Shown: piece after piece, positions 17,492 through 25,376 of the stretch
Layout: each line of letters begins with the position of its first letter
Numbering within the stretch: the first letter of the stretch is position 1
Assembly (NCBI RefSeq): GCF_003326675.1
Contig: NZ_JPWF01000003.1
Span: 62,001-126,000 of the forward strand
From: Thalassospira profundimaris
GTDB lineage: Bacteria; Pseudomonadota; Alphaproteobacteria; Rhodospirillales; Thalassospiraceae
DNA length: 64,000 bases
Reading direction: 5' to 3'
Program-made: the position numbers and the translations under genes
Notes under the pieces: model-generated
Database searches by the model: none
What the model saw: the letters and a program-made list of their open reading frames with translations, nothing else
What the model was told of the DNA's origin: nothing

Positions 17492-17908
17492 TCAGCCAGC
17501 CTTCCGCATGATTTTCATAACAGCCGTTGCCGTGGCAACAAGCCGGTCGCCCGATACAAGATCGGCATCAACAAACATCATTGAACCACTGCCATGCCGG
17601 ATGGTGGCGTGGGCTTCGATCAGATCGCCTGATTTTGCTGCGCTGACAAAGCGGGTATCCATCTGAACTGTGACGGTTGGTTGGCGGTCGGCGGCCTTCC
17701 AGGCTTCCATCGCAATTACCTGGTCGAGCAGGCCGGTAATGACGCCGCCATGCACCGAACCCAATGCATTTTCATGCTGCTGGCCGGTATATAATCCATA
17801 AATTTTCCGATCTTCTTCCCGACGCGAAAGAAGCGGACCAATAAGATCGACATAGCCCTCTATCGGGACCTTTCGCCAATCATGATGGCTTTGAACGTTT
17901 CCTGTCAT
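17492..17908 (-). CDS. PaaI-family hotdog thioesterase
   Basis: A 138-residue single hotdog-fold protein. The PaaI motif SVHGGVITGLLDQVIAMEA is central, followed by TVTVQMDTRFVSAAKSGD and the C-terminal ADLVSGDRLVATATAV. It should hydrolyse an acyl-CoA, releasing CoA from a dead-end or overflow thioester. It lies between the IclR gene (16 nt) and the CoA-transferase gene (1 nt). The CoA-ester chemistry of the divergent operon supports a housekeeping role in that pathway. Acyl specificity cannot be read from the sequence. Confidence 0.85.
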   Translation of the reverse strand: MTGNVQSHHDWRKVPIEGYVDLIGPLLSRREEDRKIYGLYTGQQHENALGSVHGGVITGLLDQVIAMEAWKAADRQPTVTVQMDTRFVSAAKSGDLIEAHATIRHGSGSMMFVDADLVSGDRLVATATAVMKIMRKAG

Positions 17909-17924
17909 TGAAGCACTACCCTGA

Positions 17925-18698
17925 TTAGATTTGGATGCTGTTTACATCATCGCGGATTTTTATAAGCGCATTGGCAAGTTTCGGGATTTCCGCGTTTTTA
18001 AGGCGTTCGCTGATACCGATTGCGACAAGTGAGCGCAGCATTTTGCCATCCGCTCCAAAAACCGGAACGGCAACAACTGTAACCCCGGAAATATAAGCCC
18101 CCTGGTCGACGGCATATCCCTTGCTGCGGACCTCGGCGACTTCGTTTTTCCATTCCTCAAAGCTTGGCGGGTGATCCCAGGCCAGTTTGCTGAATTTTGC
18201 TTTCAGATCATTTTCCGCGACATCGTTAAAGGCTGCGTAACAACGACCCGTGGCCGAAATCAAAAGCGGGAAACGACTGCCAAGATCGACCTGCAAGCGA
18301 AATGGCAGACTTGATTGTGACAGGGCAACCACCACCATTTGCCCCGGTTCCGAGATCTGTGTGGCAATGCCGGTGACCCCGAACTCCTTGGAAAGCGTGG
18401 ACAAGTGCGGCTGTACCAGAACCGAGAACGTGTTTTTCTGAAGGGCCGATCTGGCCAGTGGCAGGATGCCGATCCCAATCGAATAACGTTTTGTTTTTTC
18501 ATCAAACTCAACGAGTCCCTCGTCCTGAAGAACGCGCAGGATATGCAGGCATGTGCTGGGAATAAGGCCCAGTTCACGGGCAATCGGATTGACGCCGATC
18601 GGGTCATTCGATTTCGCCAGAAAACGCAGGATAGCCAAGGCACGGGTCACTGCGGGGACCTGTCTTTTGTTTGGTGCGGCTTTTTCAGAGTCAGTCAT
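17925..18698 (-). CDS. IclR-family transcriptional regulator (second)
   Basis: A 257-residue IclR protein. The HTH has AVTRALAILRFLAKSNDPIG, GLIPSTCLHILRVLQDEGLV and FDEKTKRYSIG; the effector domain has LISATGRCYAAFN and AYISGVTVVAVPVFGADGKM. The start is taken at ATG 18698; a TTG lies 12 nt upstream. It is first in a minus-strand operon with thioesterase and CoA-transferase and is divergent from the ligase/MaoC/TRAP operon. It probably controls both through the 146-bp shared region, which carries several TTGNCAA-like dyads. Confidence 0.9.
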   Translation of the reverse strand: MTDSEKAAPNKRQVPAVTRALAILRFLAKSNDPIGVNPIARELGLIPSTCLHILRVLQDEGLVEFDEKTKRYSIGIGILPLARSALQKNTFSVLVQPHLSTLSKEFGVTGIATQISEPGQMVVVALSQSSLPFRLQVDLGSRFPLLISATGRCYAAFNDVAENDLKAKFSKLAWDHPPSFEEWKNEVAEVRSKGYAVDQGAYISGVTVVAVPVFGADGKMLRSLVAIGISERLKNAEIPKLANALIKIRDDVNSIQI

Positions 18699-18724
18699 GT
18701 CCAGTCTCAAATACAGTGAATTTG

Positions 18725-18789
18725 TTGTCTATATACAATAGATAAATCATATTGACAATGATGTTCTGATCTCACTACCGTTGTCAACG
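18725..18789. promoter_or_regulatory. Cluster of TTG-N-CAA dyads between IclR and acyl-CoA ligase genes
   Basis: Three dyads sit in the divergent control region: TTGTCTATATACAA (18725-18738), ATTGACAAT (18751-18759) and CGTTGTCAACG (18779-18789). They share TTGT/ACAA-type arms and are 24-29 bp apart centre to centre. They are plausible operators of the adjacent IclR regulator; this is inferred from position and repetition. Confidence 0.4.
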
Positions 18790-18844
18790 ATCACTTCGGG
18801 GCGCTGATGCGCAAACCGGAAAACAATTCGGGAGGAGACCGGAC

Positions 18845-20401
18845 ATGACCCGCTTGACGGATTTTCGATCCTACGGGGATGCCCAGAAGCATTTTTCAAG
18901 AGATGCCCTGTGGGCGCTTTTTGATGGAACGCGGGATGCTTTCAACATCGCGCATGAATGCGTTGATCGTCATGTTGATGGTGACAATGTCGCCCTGCGT
19001 GTTGCGCATTCCGAGGGTCGTGATGAAGTCATCACCTTTGCGGAACTGTCGGCACTTTCATCGCAGTTCGCCCATTACCTTGCCGGGCGGGGGATCGGCA
19101 AGGGGGACCGGGTCGCGGTCATGCTTGAACCGTCGCGGGCATTTTACGGGGCGCTGTTCGGGGCGATCAAACTTGGTGCGGTGGCCGTGCCGATGTTCAC
19201 CCTGTTTGGCCCGGAAGGTATCCGGTTGCGCGCAGATGACTGCAAACCGAGTGTCCTGTTTACCAACGACGAAAAGGCCGGCGATGCCAACGAGGCCGGA
19301 AACCTTGATGTTGTCATTGTCGATGACGTGTTTCTGGGTTCTCTCGCACCGTTGCCGACCCGTTTTACCTGCAACAGTGCGGGTGATGATCTTGCGGTGC
19401 TTCAATATACCTCTGGTACGACGCGTTTGTTGCCAGCAGCGGTGAAGCATACGCATCGGTCGCTTGTGACATTGATGGTTGCGGCATTGTACGCAACAGG
19501 CATTCGTCCGGGCGACCGGTTCTTTTGTCCGTCGTCTCCGGCATGGGGGCATGGATTGTGGCACGGGACGTTGGCACCGCTGGCACTTGGTGTTTCGACC
19601 GGAACATTCAGTGGCAAGTTTGATGCGGTCCGTCTTCTTAAGGCAATCAGCGATTACAAGATCACCAACATGTCGGCCGCGGCCACGCATTACCGCATGA
19701 TGCGCAATACCGGAAAGGCAGAAGACTTTTCCTATAGCATGGAAAAGCTGTCCTTTACCGGCGAACCGATTGACAGCGAAAGCGCGCGTTACATCGAAAA
19801 ACTGTTCGGGACCAAGGTCTGTTCGATGTATGGCACCACCGAAATTGGTGTGATCCTTGCCAACTATCCCGGTGCCCCGGACTTTGACGTCCGCGAAGGT
19901 TCAATGGGCAAAGCCGTGCCCGGTGTCGAAGTCGAAGTACAGGATGCCAATGGAAATCCGGCCAAGCCCGGCGTGACCGGCGAGTTGATGGTCAAAAAGC
20001 AGGGCGAATGGTTCCATACCAAGGACCTCGGACGTGTCGATGAAGACGGCTATTTCTATCATGCCGGTCGCGCCGATGATGTCATCATCTCGGCCGGATG
20101 GACGATGAGTGCCGTCGAGATTGAAGACGCCATCCTCAAGCATCCCAAAGTTGCCGAAGCCGCCGCCATCGGTGTTCCCGACAAAGTGCGTGGCCAGGTG
20201 GTCAAGGCGTTCATTGTGCTGAAAGACAGCTTTGACGACAGCCTGACCGAAGAAATTCAGGATTTGGTGCGCACCAATCTGAGCCGGCACGAATATCCCC
20301 GTCATATCGATTATGTGGCCGATCTGCCGAAAACCCCGGCAGGCAAGGTTAATCGCAAAATTCTCAGAGATCAGGAAGCACAACAGGGAACTGCCGCCTA
20401 A
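18845..20401 (+). CDS. AMP-forming acyl-CoA synthetase
   Basis: A 518-residue adenylate-forming ligase. The substrate-side motif is MYGTTEIGV, the ATP/hinge region GELMVKKQGEWFHTKDLGRV and ADDVIISAGW, and the catalytic lysine lies in TPAGKVNRKIL near the C-terminus. The P-loop region reads YTSGTTRLLPAAVKHTHRS, unlike the textbook TSGTTGxPKGV but with the conserved Lys kept before HTH. It converts a carboxylate, ATP and CoA to acyl-CoA plus AMP. Start ATG 18845 has a GGGAGGAG site. It leads an operon with a MaoC-like hydratase and a TRAP transporter. The acid is unknown; length and context suggest a short, aryl or branched acid. Confidence 0.9.
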   Translation: MTRLTDFRSYGDAQKHFSRDALWALFDGTRDAFNIAHECVDRHVDGDNVALRVAHSEGRDEVITFAELSALSSQFAHYLAGRGIGKGDRVAVMLEPSRAFYGALFGAIKLGAVAVPMFTLFGPEGIRLRADDCKPSVLFTNDEKAGDANEAGNLDVVIVDDVFLGSLAPLPTRFTCNSAGDDLAVLQYTSGTTRLLPAAVKHTHRSLVTLMVAALYATGIRPGDRFFCPSSPAWGHGLWHGTLAPLALGVSTGTFSGKFDAVRLLKAISDYKITNMSAAATHYRMMRNTGKAEDFSYSMEKLSFTGEPIDSESARYIEKLFGTKVCSMYGTTEIGVILANYPGAPDFDVREGSMGKAVPGVEVEVQDANGNPAKPGVTGELMVKKQGEWFHTKDLGRVDEDGYFYHAGRADDVIISAGWTMSAVEIEDAILKHPKVAEAAAIGVPDKVRGQVVKAFIVLKDSFDDSLTEEIQDLVRTNLSRHEYPRHIDYVADLPKTPAGKVNRKILRDQEAQQGTAA

Positions 20402-20442
20402 GGGCCGCAATTGCCAATACGGAATTCATGGAGGAAGCAAAA

Positions 20443-21582
20443 ATGAACGAGATTTCACAAAGACGGTTCCCAAAGATCACCGCCGAAGGTGTCGAAGAAC
20501 TCAGCAAACGCATTGGCGTTAAAATCGAAAAAACGGTCGAACCGTGGTGCTACGAAGCAACCCGCGACAATATTCGCCACTATGCGCATGGTATCGGTGA
20601 TGACAACCCGCTGTGGTGTGACCCGGAATATGCAAAAAACACCCGATATGGTGATGTGATTGCACTGCCAAGTTTCCTGTTTGCTACCAGCCGTATCATC
20701 TCGGGGTATGTCGGTGGTCTTCCGGGCGTTCATGCGATGTGGTCCGGGGCGGACTGGACCTGGCACAAGCCGATTTTCAGAAATACGGAAGTCCGCACCG
20801 AGGCCTATCTCAAAGACCTGATTGAACACAACACCCGCTTTGCCGGTCGGGCAATCCAGCAGATTTATCACGTTGATTTCTATGATGCGAAAACCGGCGA
20901 TATGCTGGCCGAAGCGGATAGCTGGTGTTTCCGTACCGACCGCGACCATGCGCGCGAAAACGGCACGAAATATACCGAAGCGCGTTCCAAACCGGTCCGC
21001 GTTTATACCGACGAAGAACTTGCCGAATACACAAAATATTACGAGCAGGAAACCATTCGCGGTGCAGAAACCCGTTTCTGGGATGACGTGACCGAGGGCG
21101 AAGAACTGCCGACCATGGTCAAGGGCCCGATGACTGTCACCGGCTTTGTTGCCTACGCGCAGGGCTGGGGTGGTCTTTACATTCGTGCCAACAAACTGGC
21201 TTGGAAGCTTCAGCAGAAACACCCGGGTGCGGGCATTAAAAACCGCTTTGGCATTCCTGATTGCCCGGAACGTGTGCATTGGGAAGAAGAGTTTGCTTTG
21301 GAAGTTGGCGCACCTGGTGCATATGACTATGGACCCGAACGCACTTCCTGGTTGCAGCATCAGATTACCAACTGGATGGGTGATGACGGTTTCCTTAGCC
21401 AGGCAAAATGTCAGGTGCGTCGCCACAATCCCGAAGGTGACATCATCCTGATCCACGGCGATGTGGCGCGAAAGTTTGAAAAAGACGGACGCTACTTCGT
21501 TGAAATTCGCCAGCGTGCGGAACAGCAGGACGGTGAATTGTCAGCCATTGGCTCGGCAATTGTCGAACTGCCCAAGCGCTGA
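20443..21582 (+). CDS. MaoC-like / double-hotdog acyl-CoA hydratase
   Basis: A 379-residue protein. The N-terminal half is a MaoC-type dehydratase domain (YEATRDNIRHYAHGIGDDNP, then YGDVIALPSFLFATSRI). The second half carries another hotdog-like region (GPMTVTGFVAYAQGWGG, and later CQVRRHNPEGDII). Members hydrate 2-enoyl-CoA or act on related thioesters. ATG 20443 is preferred because GGAGGAAG lies just before it; the upstream in-frame ATG at 20428 overlaps that site. It sits 41 nt after the ligase gene and 32 nt before the TRAP small permease, so transport, activation and hydration genes form one unit. Confidence 0.82.
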   Translation: MNEISQRRFPKITAEGVEELSKRIGVKIEKTVEPWCYEATRDNIRHYAHGIGDDNPLWCDPEYAKNTRYGDVIALPSFLFATSRIISGYVGGLPGVHAMWSGADWTWHKPIFRNTEVRTEAYLKDLIEHNTRFAGRAIQQIYHVDFYDAKTGDMLAEADSWCFRTDRDHARENGTKYTEARSKPVRVYTDEELAEYTKYYEQETIRGAETRFWDDVTEGEELPTMVKGPMTVTGFVAYAQGWGGLYIRANKLAWKLQQKHPGAGIKNRFGIPDCPERVHWEEEFALEVGAPGAYDYGPERTSWLQHQITNWMGDDGFLSQAKCQVRRHNPEGDIILIHGDVARKFEKDGRYFVEIRQRAEQQDGELSAIGSAIVELPKR

Positions 21583-21614
21583 TCCTTTTCACGCTCAACC
21601 TGTAGGAGGCAGGG

Positions 21615-22097
21615 TTGGACGGTTTTGGAAAGATATTGCAAAGACTTGAGGACACCCTTCATTGGGGAGGGTGCCTCGCCCTTGTGATCGTCGCGGTGCT
21701 GATCAATGCAGATATCGTGATGCGTCTTGTTGCGGGTATTCCGGTTCAGATTCAGTTCGAAATGACCGAGCTGTATCTGATGCCAGCCCTTGCAACGCTG
21801 TCTTTGTCCCGGGTGTACCGGGACGGAGGCCACCTTGCACTTGATTTCATGACCAAGGATCTTTCCGGCCTGTTTGGGAAGATCGTTGGCAGGATGCGTA
21901 CCCTGCTTGCCGGGGTGTTCTTTTGCGCAGTGACCTATATGTCCGGGTCATTTGCGCTTAAGGCGTTTCTAAGAGGCGAGATCGAATACGGAGTAATCAA
22001 CTGGCCCCTTGGTTGGGCCTATGCCGCAATCCCTCTGGGATGCGGCGTTATTTCATTGAGACTGCTTTACGACACGCTCCAAAAACCAGCGGCTTAA
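21615..22097 (+). CDS. TRAP transporter small permease (DctQ type)
   Basis: A 160-residue membrane protein with four hydrophobic segments (about residues 18-38, 50-70, 92-112 and 130-152), typical of the DctQ subunit. The cytoplasmic loop SRVYRDGGHLALDF between helices 2 and 3 fits the family. The start is TTG 21615, placed five bases after an ideal GGAGG; there is no ATG or GTG in a suitable place. It anchors and completes the large permease of the Na+-dependent TRAP system encoded just downstream. Confidence 0.85.
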   Translation: MDGFGKILQRLEDTLHWGGCLALVIVAVLINADIVMRLVAGIPVQIQFEMTELYLMPALATLSLSRVYRDGGHLALDFMTKDLSGLFGKIVGRMRTLLAGVFFCAVTYMSGSFALKAFLRGEIEYGVINWPLGWAYAAIPLGCGVISLRLLYDTLQKPAA

Positions 22098-22135
22098 GGC
22101 GTCTTGAATTCATCAATGTCTGGGAGGATACCAAG

Positions 22136-23146
22136 ATGAAGAATACGGGAAAGTTTCTAACAATCCTTGCGAGTGTCTTTAGTATTGGAATGGGCGTGGG
22201 GCTCGCACAGGCAGAAACACTTCGACTGGGTGATTTCCAGTCAACCAGCCATGTCGTGTCGCTTGAAGGCACAACGCGCTGGATGTTTGCGGTTGAGCAG
22301 GCCACCAATGGTGCGATCAAATTCGAACATTTTCCGGCGCAGCAGGCGGCAAAATCCGCAGCCCAGCTTGATGCGGTCAATAACGGCATTCTTGATGCGG
22401 CCCTGCTTGGCACGCTTTATCACAGTGAAACCTTGCCACTGAATTCGGTCATCGGGTTGCCGGGGTTCTATGGCACCGCCGTTCAGGGCACCGAAGCCCT
22501 GCAAAAGATGCTGGCCGAAGGCCCGCTGCGTGAGGAACTTCTGGATGCCGGTGTTATGCCGATCTTTGGCTTTGTCCTGCCGCCTTATCAGGTTCTGGCC
22601 AAAAAGCATCTGGGCGGGGTAAGCGACTGGAAAGCACTTGATATTCGGACGTCGGGCTCGACCCAGGCGATGACGGCGCGCGCGCTTGGTTCTGTTGGTA
22701 TTTCGATCCCGGGACCGGAAGTTTACACCGCGGTTGAACGGGGCCGTCTGGACGGTGTTCTGTTCCCGCTGGCATCTGTGCCCGGTTATAACTTGCAGGA
22801 AGTCGTAAGCCACATTTCGACCAACGGATCGTTTGGCGGTTACAGCTTTGTCATGGTGGTCGGCCGTGACAAGTTCGAAAGCCTTCCCGCAGATGTGCAA
22901 AGCGTGATGTTGGAAAAAGGCCGCGAAGTTGCGACCCACGTTGCCAAGGTACAGGATGATTCCGTTGGTAGCCTGGCCGCAGAATGGAAGGCACAGGGTA
23001 TCGAGGTTTATCAATTCAGTGACGCAGAACTGGCAGAACTTGGTGACGCGATGCAGCCGGTTACCGCAGACTGGATGGAACGTATTGGCGGGGAAAAGGC
23101 GCAATTGGTTCTTGACAGCTACCGCGCACTGACCTCCAAGAAATAA
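22136..23146 (+). CDS. TRAP transporter periplasmic substrate-binding protein (DctP type)
   Basis: A 336-residue DctP-family protein. A signal peptide starts MKNTGKFLTILASVF and ends AQA before ETLRLGD. The ligand-binding arginine is expected in WKALDIRTSGSTQAM (around residue 180), which matches the WxxLDIRT signature, followed by PGPEVYTAVERGRLDGVLFP. ATG 22136 has a GGGAGGAT site. The gene is 38 nt after the small permease gene and is separated from the large permease gene by a stable hairpin. The ligand is presumably the acid activated by the ligase of this operon; aromatic and branched acids are known TRAP ligands. Confidence 0.92.
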   Translation: MKNTGKFLTILASVFSIGMGVGLAQAETLRLGDFQSTSHVVSLEGTTRWMFAVEQATNGAIKFEHFPAQQAAKSAAQLDAVNNGILDAALLGTLYHSETLPLNSVIGLPGFYGTAVQGTEALQKMLAEGPLREELLDAGVMPIFGFVLPPYQVLAKKHLGGVSDWKALDIRTSGSTQAMTARALGSVGISIPGPEVYTAVERGRLDGVLFPLASVPGYNLQEVVSHISTNGSFGGYSFVMVVGRDKFESLPADVQSVMLEKGREVATHVAKVQDDSVGSLAAEWKAQGIEVYQFSDAELAELGDAMQPVTADWMERIGGEKAQLVLDSYRALTSKK

Positions 23147-23172
23147 TCATAAATATCTGATATTTACCCTGA

Positions 23173-23198
23173 CGGGTGGTTGCGTGTGCAGCCACCCG
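23173..23198 (+). other. Intercistronic mRNA hairpin between TRAP binding protein and large permease genes
   Basis: CGGGTGGTTGC pairs with GCAGCCACCCG around a GTGT loop (one G-T pair), giving an 11-bp stem just upstream of the large-permease SD at 23203-23208. No T-run follows, so it is not a classical terminator. It may protect the upstream binding-protein message or cause partial termination, allowing more binding protein than permease. Confidence 0.6.
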
Positions 23199-23222
23199 CT
23201 TCAAGGAGCGTTTGTTCCATTC

Positions 23223-24512
23223 ATGTTTACGTTTTTCCTGATCCTTGTCGTTCTTGCGCTGCTGATGGTTCTGCGAATGCCCATTGCATTTGCCATGGGA
23301 ATATCCGGTTTCCTTGGCCTTGCCATGCAATTGGGGATGAAGCCGGCACTTGCTGTTCTTGAACGGACGTTTTTTGATACGTCTTCGTCTTTCATTCTGG
23401 TGTCCATACCGCTGTTTATTCTTATGGCGGAATTACTAACTGCCGGGGATGTTACAAGGCGCGCCATTATTGCCTGTCAGAATTGGGTCGGGCATTTCAA
23501 GGGCGGTCTTGCCATGGCAACGGTTGCGGCATCGGTTTTACTTGCCGCCCTGGTTGGCAGTTCGACGGCCTCGACTGCCGCAATGGCAGCATCGGCCTTT
23601 CCGGAGATGCGCAGGCACAAATATCATGATCGTCTGTCGGCGGCGGTTGTGTCGGTTGGTGGCACATTGGCCGTTGTGGTTCCGCCCAGTATTGTTTTGG
23701 TCGTATATGGCGTCTTGACCGAAACTTCGATTGGCAAGCTGTTCATCGCGGGAATTCTGCCCGGTCTTTTGACGGCGGCTGGTTTATGTACCGTGATCAA
23801 GATCATCGCCAACCGGACGGATTACGCGCCCAAAGGCGATCCGTTTGAATTGCGCAAGGCGGCACGTTCAAGCGTCAATATCTTGCCGATTGCCTTGCTG
23901 ATTGTTGCTGTGATCGGGGCGATCTATGGTGGTTTGACCTCGCCCTCCGAGGCCGCGGCCCTCGGTGTGATGGGATCGCTTATTGTTGTGCTTGCACAGC
24001 GGACCCTGACAATCAAGGGGTTGGGGACGTCGATCAGCAGTTCGATCCGGGCAACTGTCATGATCGTTGCGATCATTGCCTGTTCGGCGATCTTTTCAAA
24101 CTATCTGGCATTCACACGCGTTACCCAAACCATTCTGGAATTCGTTTCGACCACAGACATGTCGCGGGAAGTCATTCTGGCACTGATCGTTTTGATCTTG
24201 CTGGTGATGGGGATGTTTATGGATCAGTTGGCAATCCTGTCGCTGGCCATGCCATTAGCATTTCCGACCGCTATGGCACTTGGTTACGACGCGATCTGGT
24301 TCGGAATAATTGTGACCAAGACGGTCGAAATCGGTCTTCTGACCCCGCCACTTGGTTTGAATGCCTATGTCGCTTCTGCGCAAACCGGGGTGCCACTGGG
24401 AACGATTTTCCGCGGCATTATTCCGTTCCTGATCATGGAGATCATCGTTCTGATCGGCTTGATCATGTTCCCGGATATTACGTTGTTCCTTCCCGATCTA
24501 ATGGGGAAATGA
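23223..24512 (+). CDS. TRAP transporter large permease (DctM type)
   Basis: A 429-residue polytopic protein with the usual DctM features: start MFTFFLILVVLALLM, MPIAFAMGISGFLGLA, GSSTASTAAMAASAFPEM, and a C-terminal GLLTPPLGLNAYVASAQTG. It forms the Na+-coupled translocation path of the TRAP transporter. I chose ATG 23223; the AAGGAG at 23203 is 14 nt away, a somewhat long spacing. An in-frame GTG at 23184 would place the intercistronic hairpin inside the coding region and is less likely. A terminator follows the gene. Confidence 0.92.
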   Translation: MFTFFLILVVLALLMVLRMPIAFAMGISGFLGLAMQLGMKPALAVLERTFFDTSSSFILVSIPLFILMAELLTAGDVTRRAIIACQNWVGHFKGGLAMATVAASVLLAALVGSSTASTAAMAASAFPEMRRHKYHDRLSAAVVSVGGTLAVVVPPSIVLVVYGVLTETSIGKLFIAGILPGLLTAAGLCTVIKIIANRTDYAPKGDPFELRKAARSSVNILPIALLIVAVIGAIYGGLTSPSEAAALGVMGSLIVVLAQRTLTIKGLGTSISSSIRATVMIVAIIACSAIFSNYLAFTRVTQTILEFVSTTDMSREVILALIVLILLVMGMFMDQLAILSLAMPLAFPTAMALGYDAIWFGIIVTKTVEIGLLTPPLGLNAYVASAQTGVPLGTIFRGIIPFLIMEIIVLIGLIMFPDITLFLPDLMGK

Positions 24513-24535
24513 ACCGGACGGAACATGGAGAACCG

Positions 24536-24580
24536 AAAGGGGCTGGCTCGATGGTATCGGGTCAGCCTTTTCTTTTTTTT
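24536..24580 (+). terminator. Rho-independent terminator of the TRAP operon
   Basis: AAAGGGGCTG pairs with CAGCCTTT (one bulged G) and is followed by TTTTCTTTTTTTT, about 25 nt after the large permease stop. Confidence 0.8.
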
Positions 24581-24628
24581 AGCATCCAACCAATTACCTC
24601 AAGGATGACTAAGCCTGACTACGGATCA

Positions 24629-24642
24629 ACCCGTTAACGGGT
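24629..24642. promoter_or_regulatory. 14-bp perfect palindrome upstream of the PAS/MCP pair
   Basis: ACCCGTTAACGGGT is a perfect 14-bp palindrome in the 312-bp region between the TRAP terminator and the PAS gene, about 180 nt before that gene. With no loop it is better read as a protein-binding site than a terminator. The binding protein is unknown. Confidence 0.4.
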
Positions 24643-24732
24643 AGGAATTATGATTCGGTTTTGAGAAATCCATACATCATCATATTGAAAGTATATAATT
24701 TACTATCCAATTGTATGAATTGTTGAAATTGG

Positions 24733-24746
24733 TTGATCCAGATCAA
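24733..24746. promoter_or_regulatory. FNR/Anr-type box upstream of the PAS/MCP operon
   Basis: TTGATCCAGATCAA matches the FNR/FixK-family consensus TTGAT-N4-ATCAA at every defined base. It lies about 80 nt before the PAS gene start, a position from which an activator could work. It implies oxygen-dependent expression of the receptor pair. Confidence 0.75.
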
Positions 24747-24824
24747 ACGTTCATATTGTGTGGTCTGTATAGTCAAATATTCGAATTTTAATAATTTGAA
24801 ATTCGCTGGTGATGCCTTGCAATC

Positions 24825-25373
24825 ATGGGGGTGATTGTGACTGACAGACGACAGCTTGGCCTTAGTGGAACCGAAATATCACTCAAACCCGACGAAATTA
24901 TCGTCACCAAGACCGATCTCAGCGGCAAGATTACTTATGGTAACCGCACATTCTTCAAATTTGCCGGTTACACAGAAAAGGAATGTCTTGGCGTGCAGCA
25001 CAACATCGTTCGGCACCCTGATATGCCGCGGGTTGTGTTCAAGGCAGCCTGGGACACCATTCAGGACGGGCGTGAAATCTTTGCCTATGTGAATAACCGG
25101 TCCAAAAATGGTGACAATTACTGGGTACTGGCACATATGACGCCCAGTCGGGATGCGAATGGCAAGATTGTTGGTTATCACAGCAATCGTCGCGCCCCTG
25201 ACATGAAGATTGTCAACGAAACAATCATCCCGCTTTACAACCATTACCTTCAGATCGAACGCGCCGCGGCCTCGCCAAAGGACGGGTTGGCGTCGGCCTA
25301 TGCCGACCTTCAAAAGATGCTTGCCGAGAAAAAACAGACATTCAACGAATTTACCTTGTCTCTGGGAGGATAA
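24825..25373 (+). CDS. Stand-alone PAS sensor protein, Aer-type
   Basis: A 182-residue soluble protein with one PAS domain (about residues 20-135) of the aerotaxis-receptor kind: DEIIVTKTDLSGKITYGNRT, HNIVRHPDMPRVVF and YWVLAHMTPSRD. Such domains often bind FAD or haem. A helical C-terminal tail (about 140-180) may contact the MCP encoded 3 nt downstream. No membrane segment is seen. ATG 24825 is given, but a GTG at 24837 has the better GGGGGTGA spacing and may be the true start. With the MCP gene it looks like an Aer receptor split into sensor and signalling subunits, preceded by a perfect FNR box. Confidence 0.85.
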   Translation: MGVIVTDRRQLGLSGTEISLKPDEIIVTKTDLSGKITYGNRTFFKFAGYTEKECLGVQHNIVRHPDMPRVVFKAAWDTIQDGREIFAYVNNRSKNGDNYWVLAHMTPSRDANGKIVGYHSNRRAPDMKIVNETIIPLYNHYLQIERAAASPKDGLASAYADLQKMLAEKKQTFNEFTLSLGG

Positions 25374-25376
25374 AGG

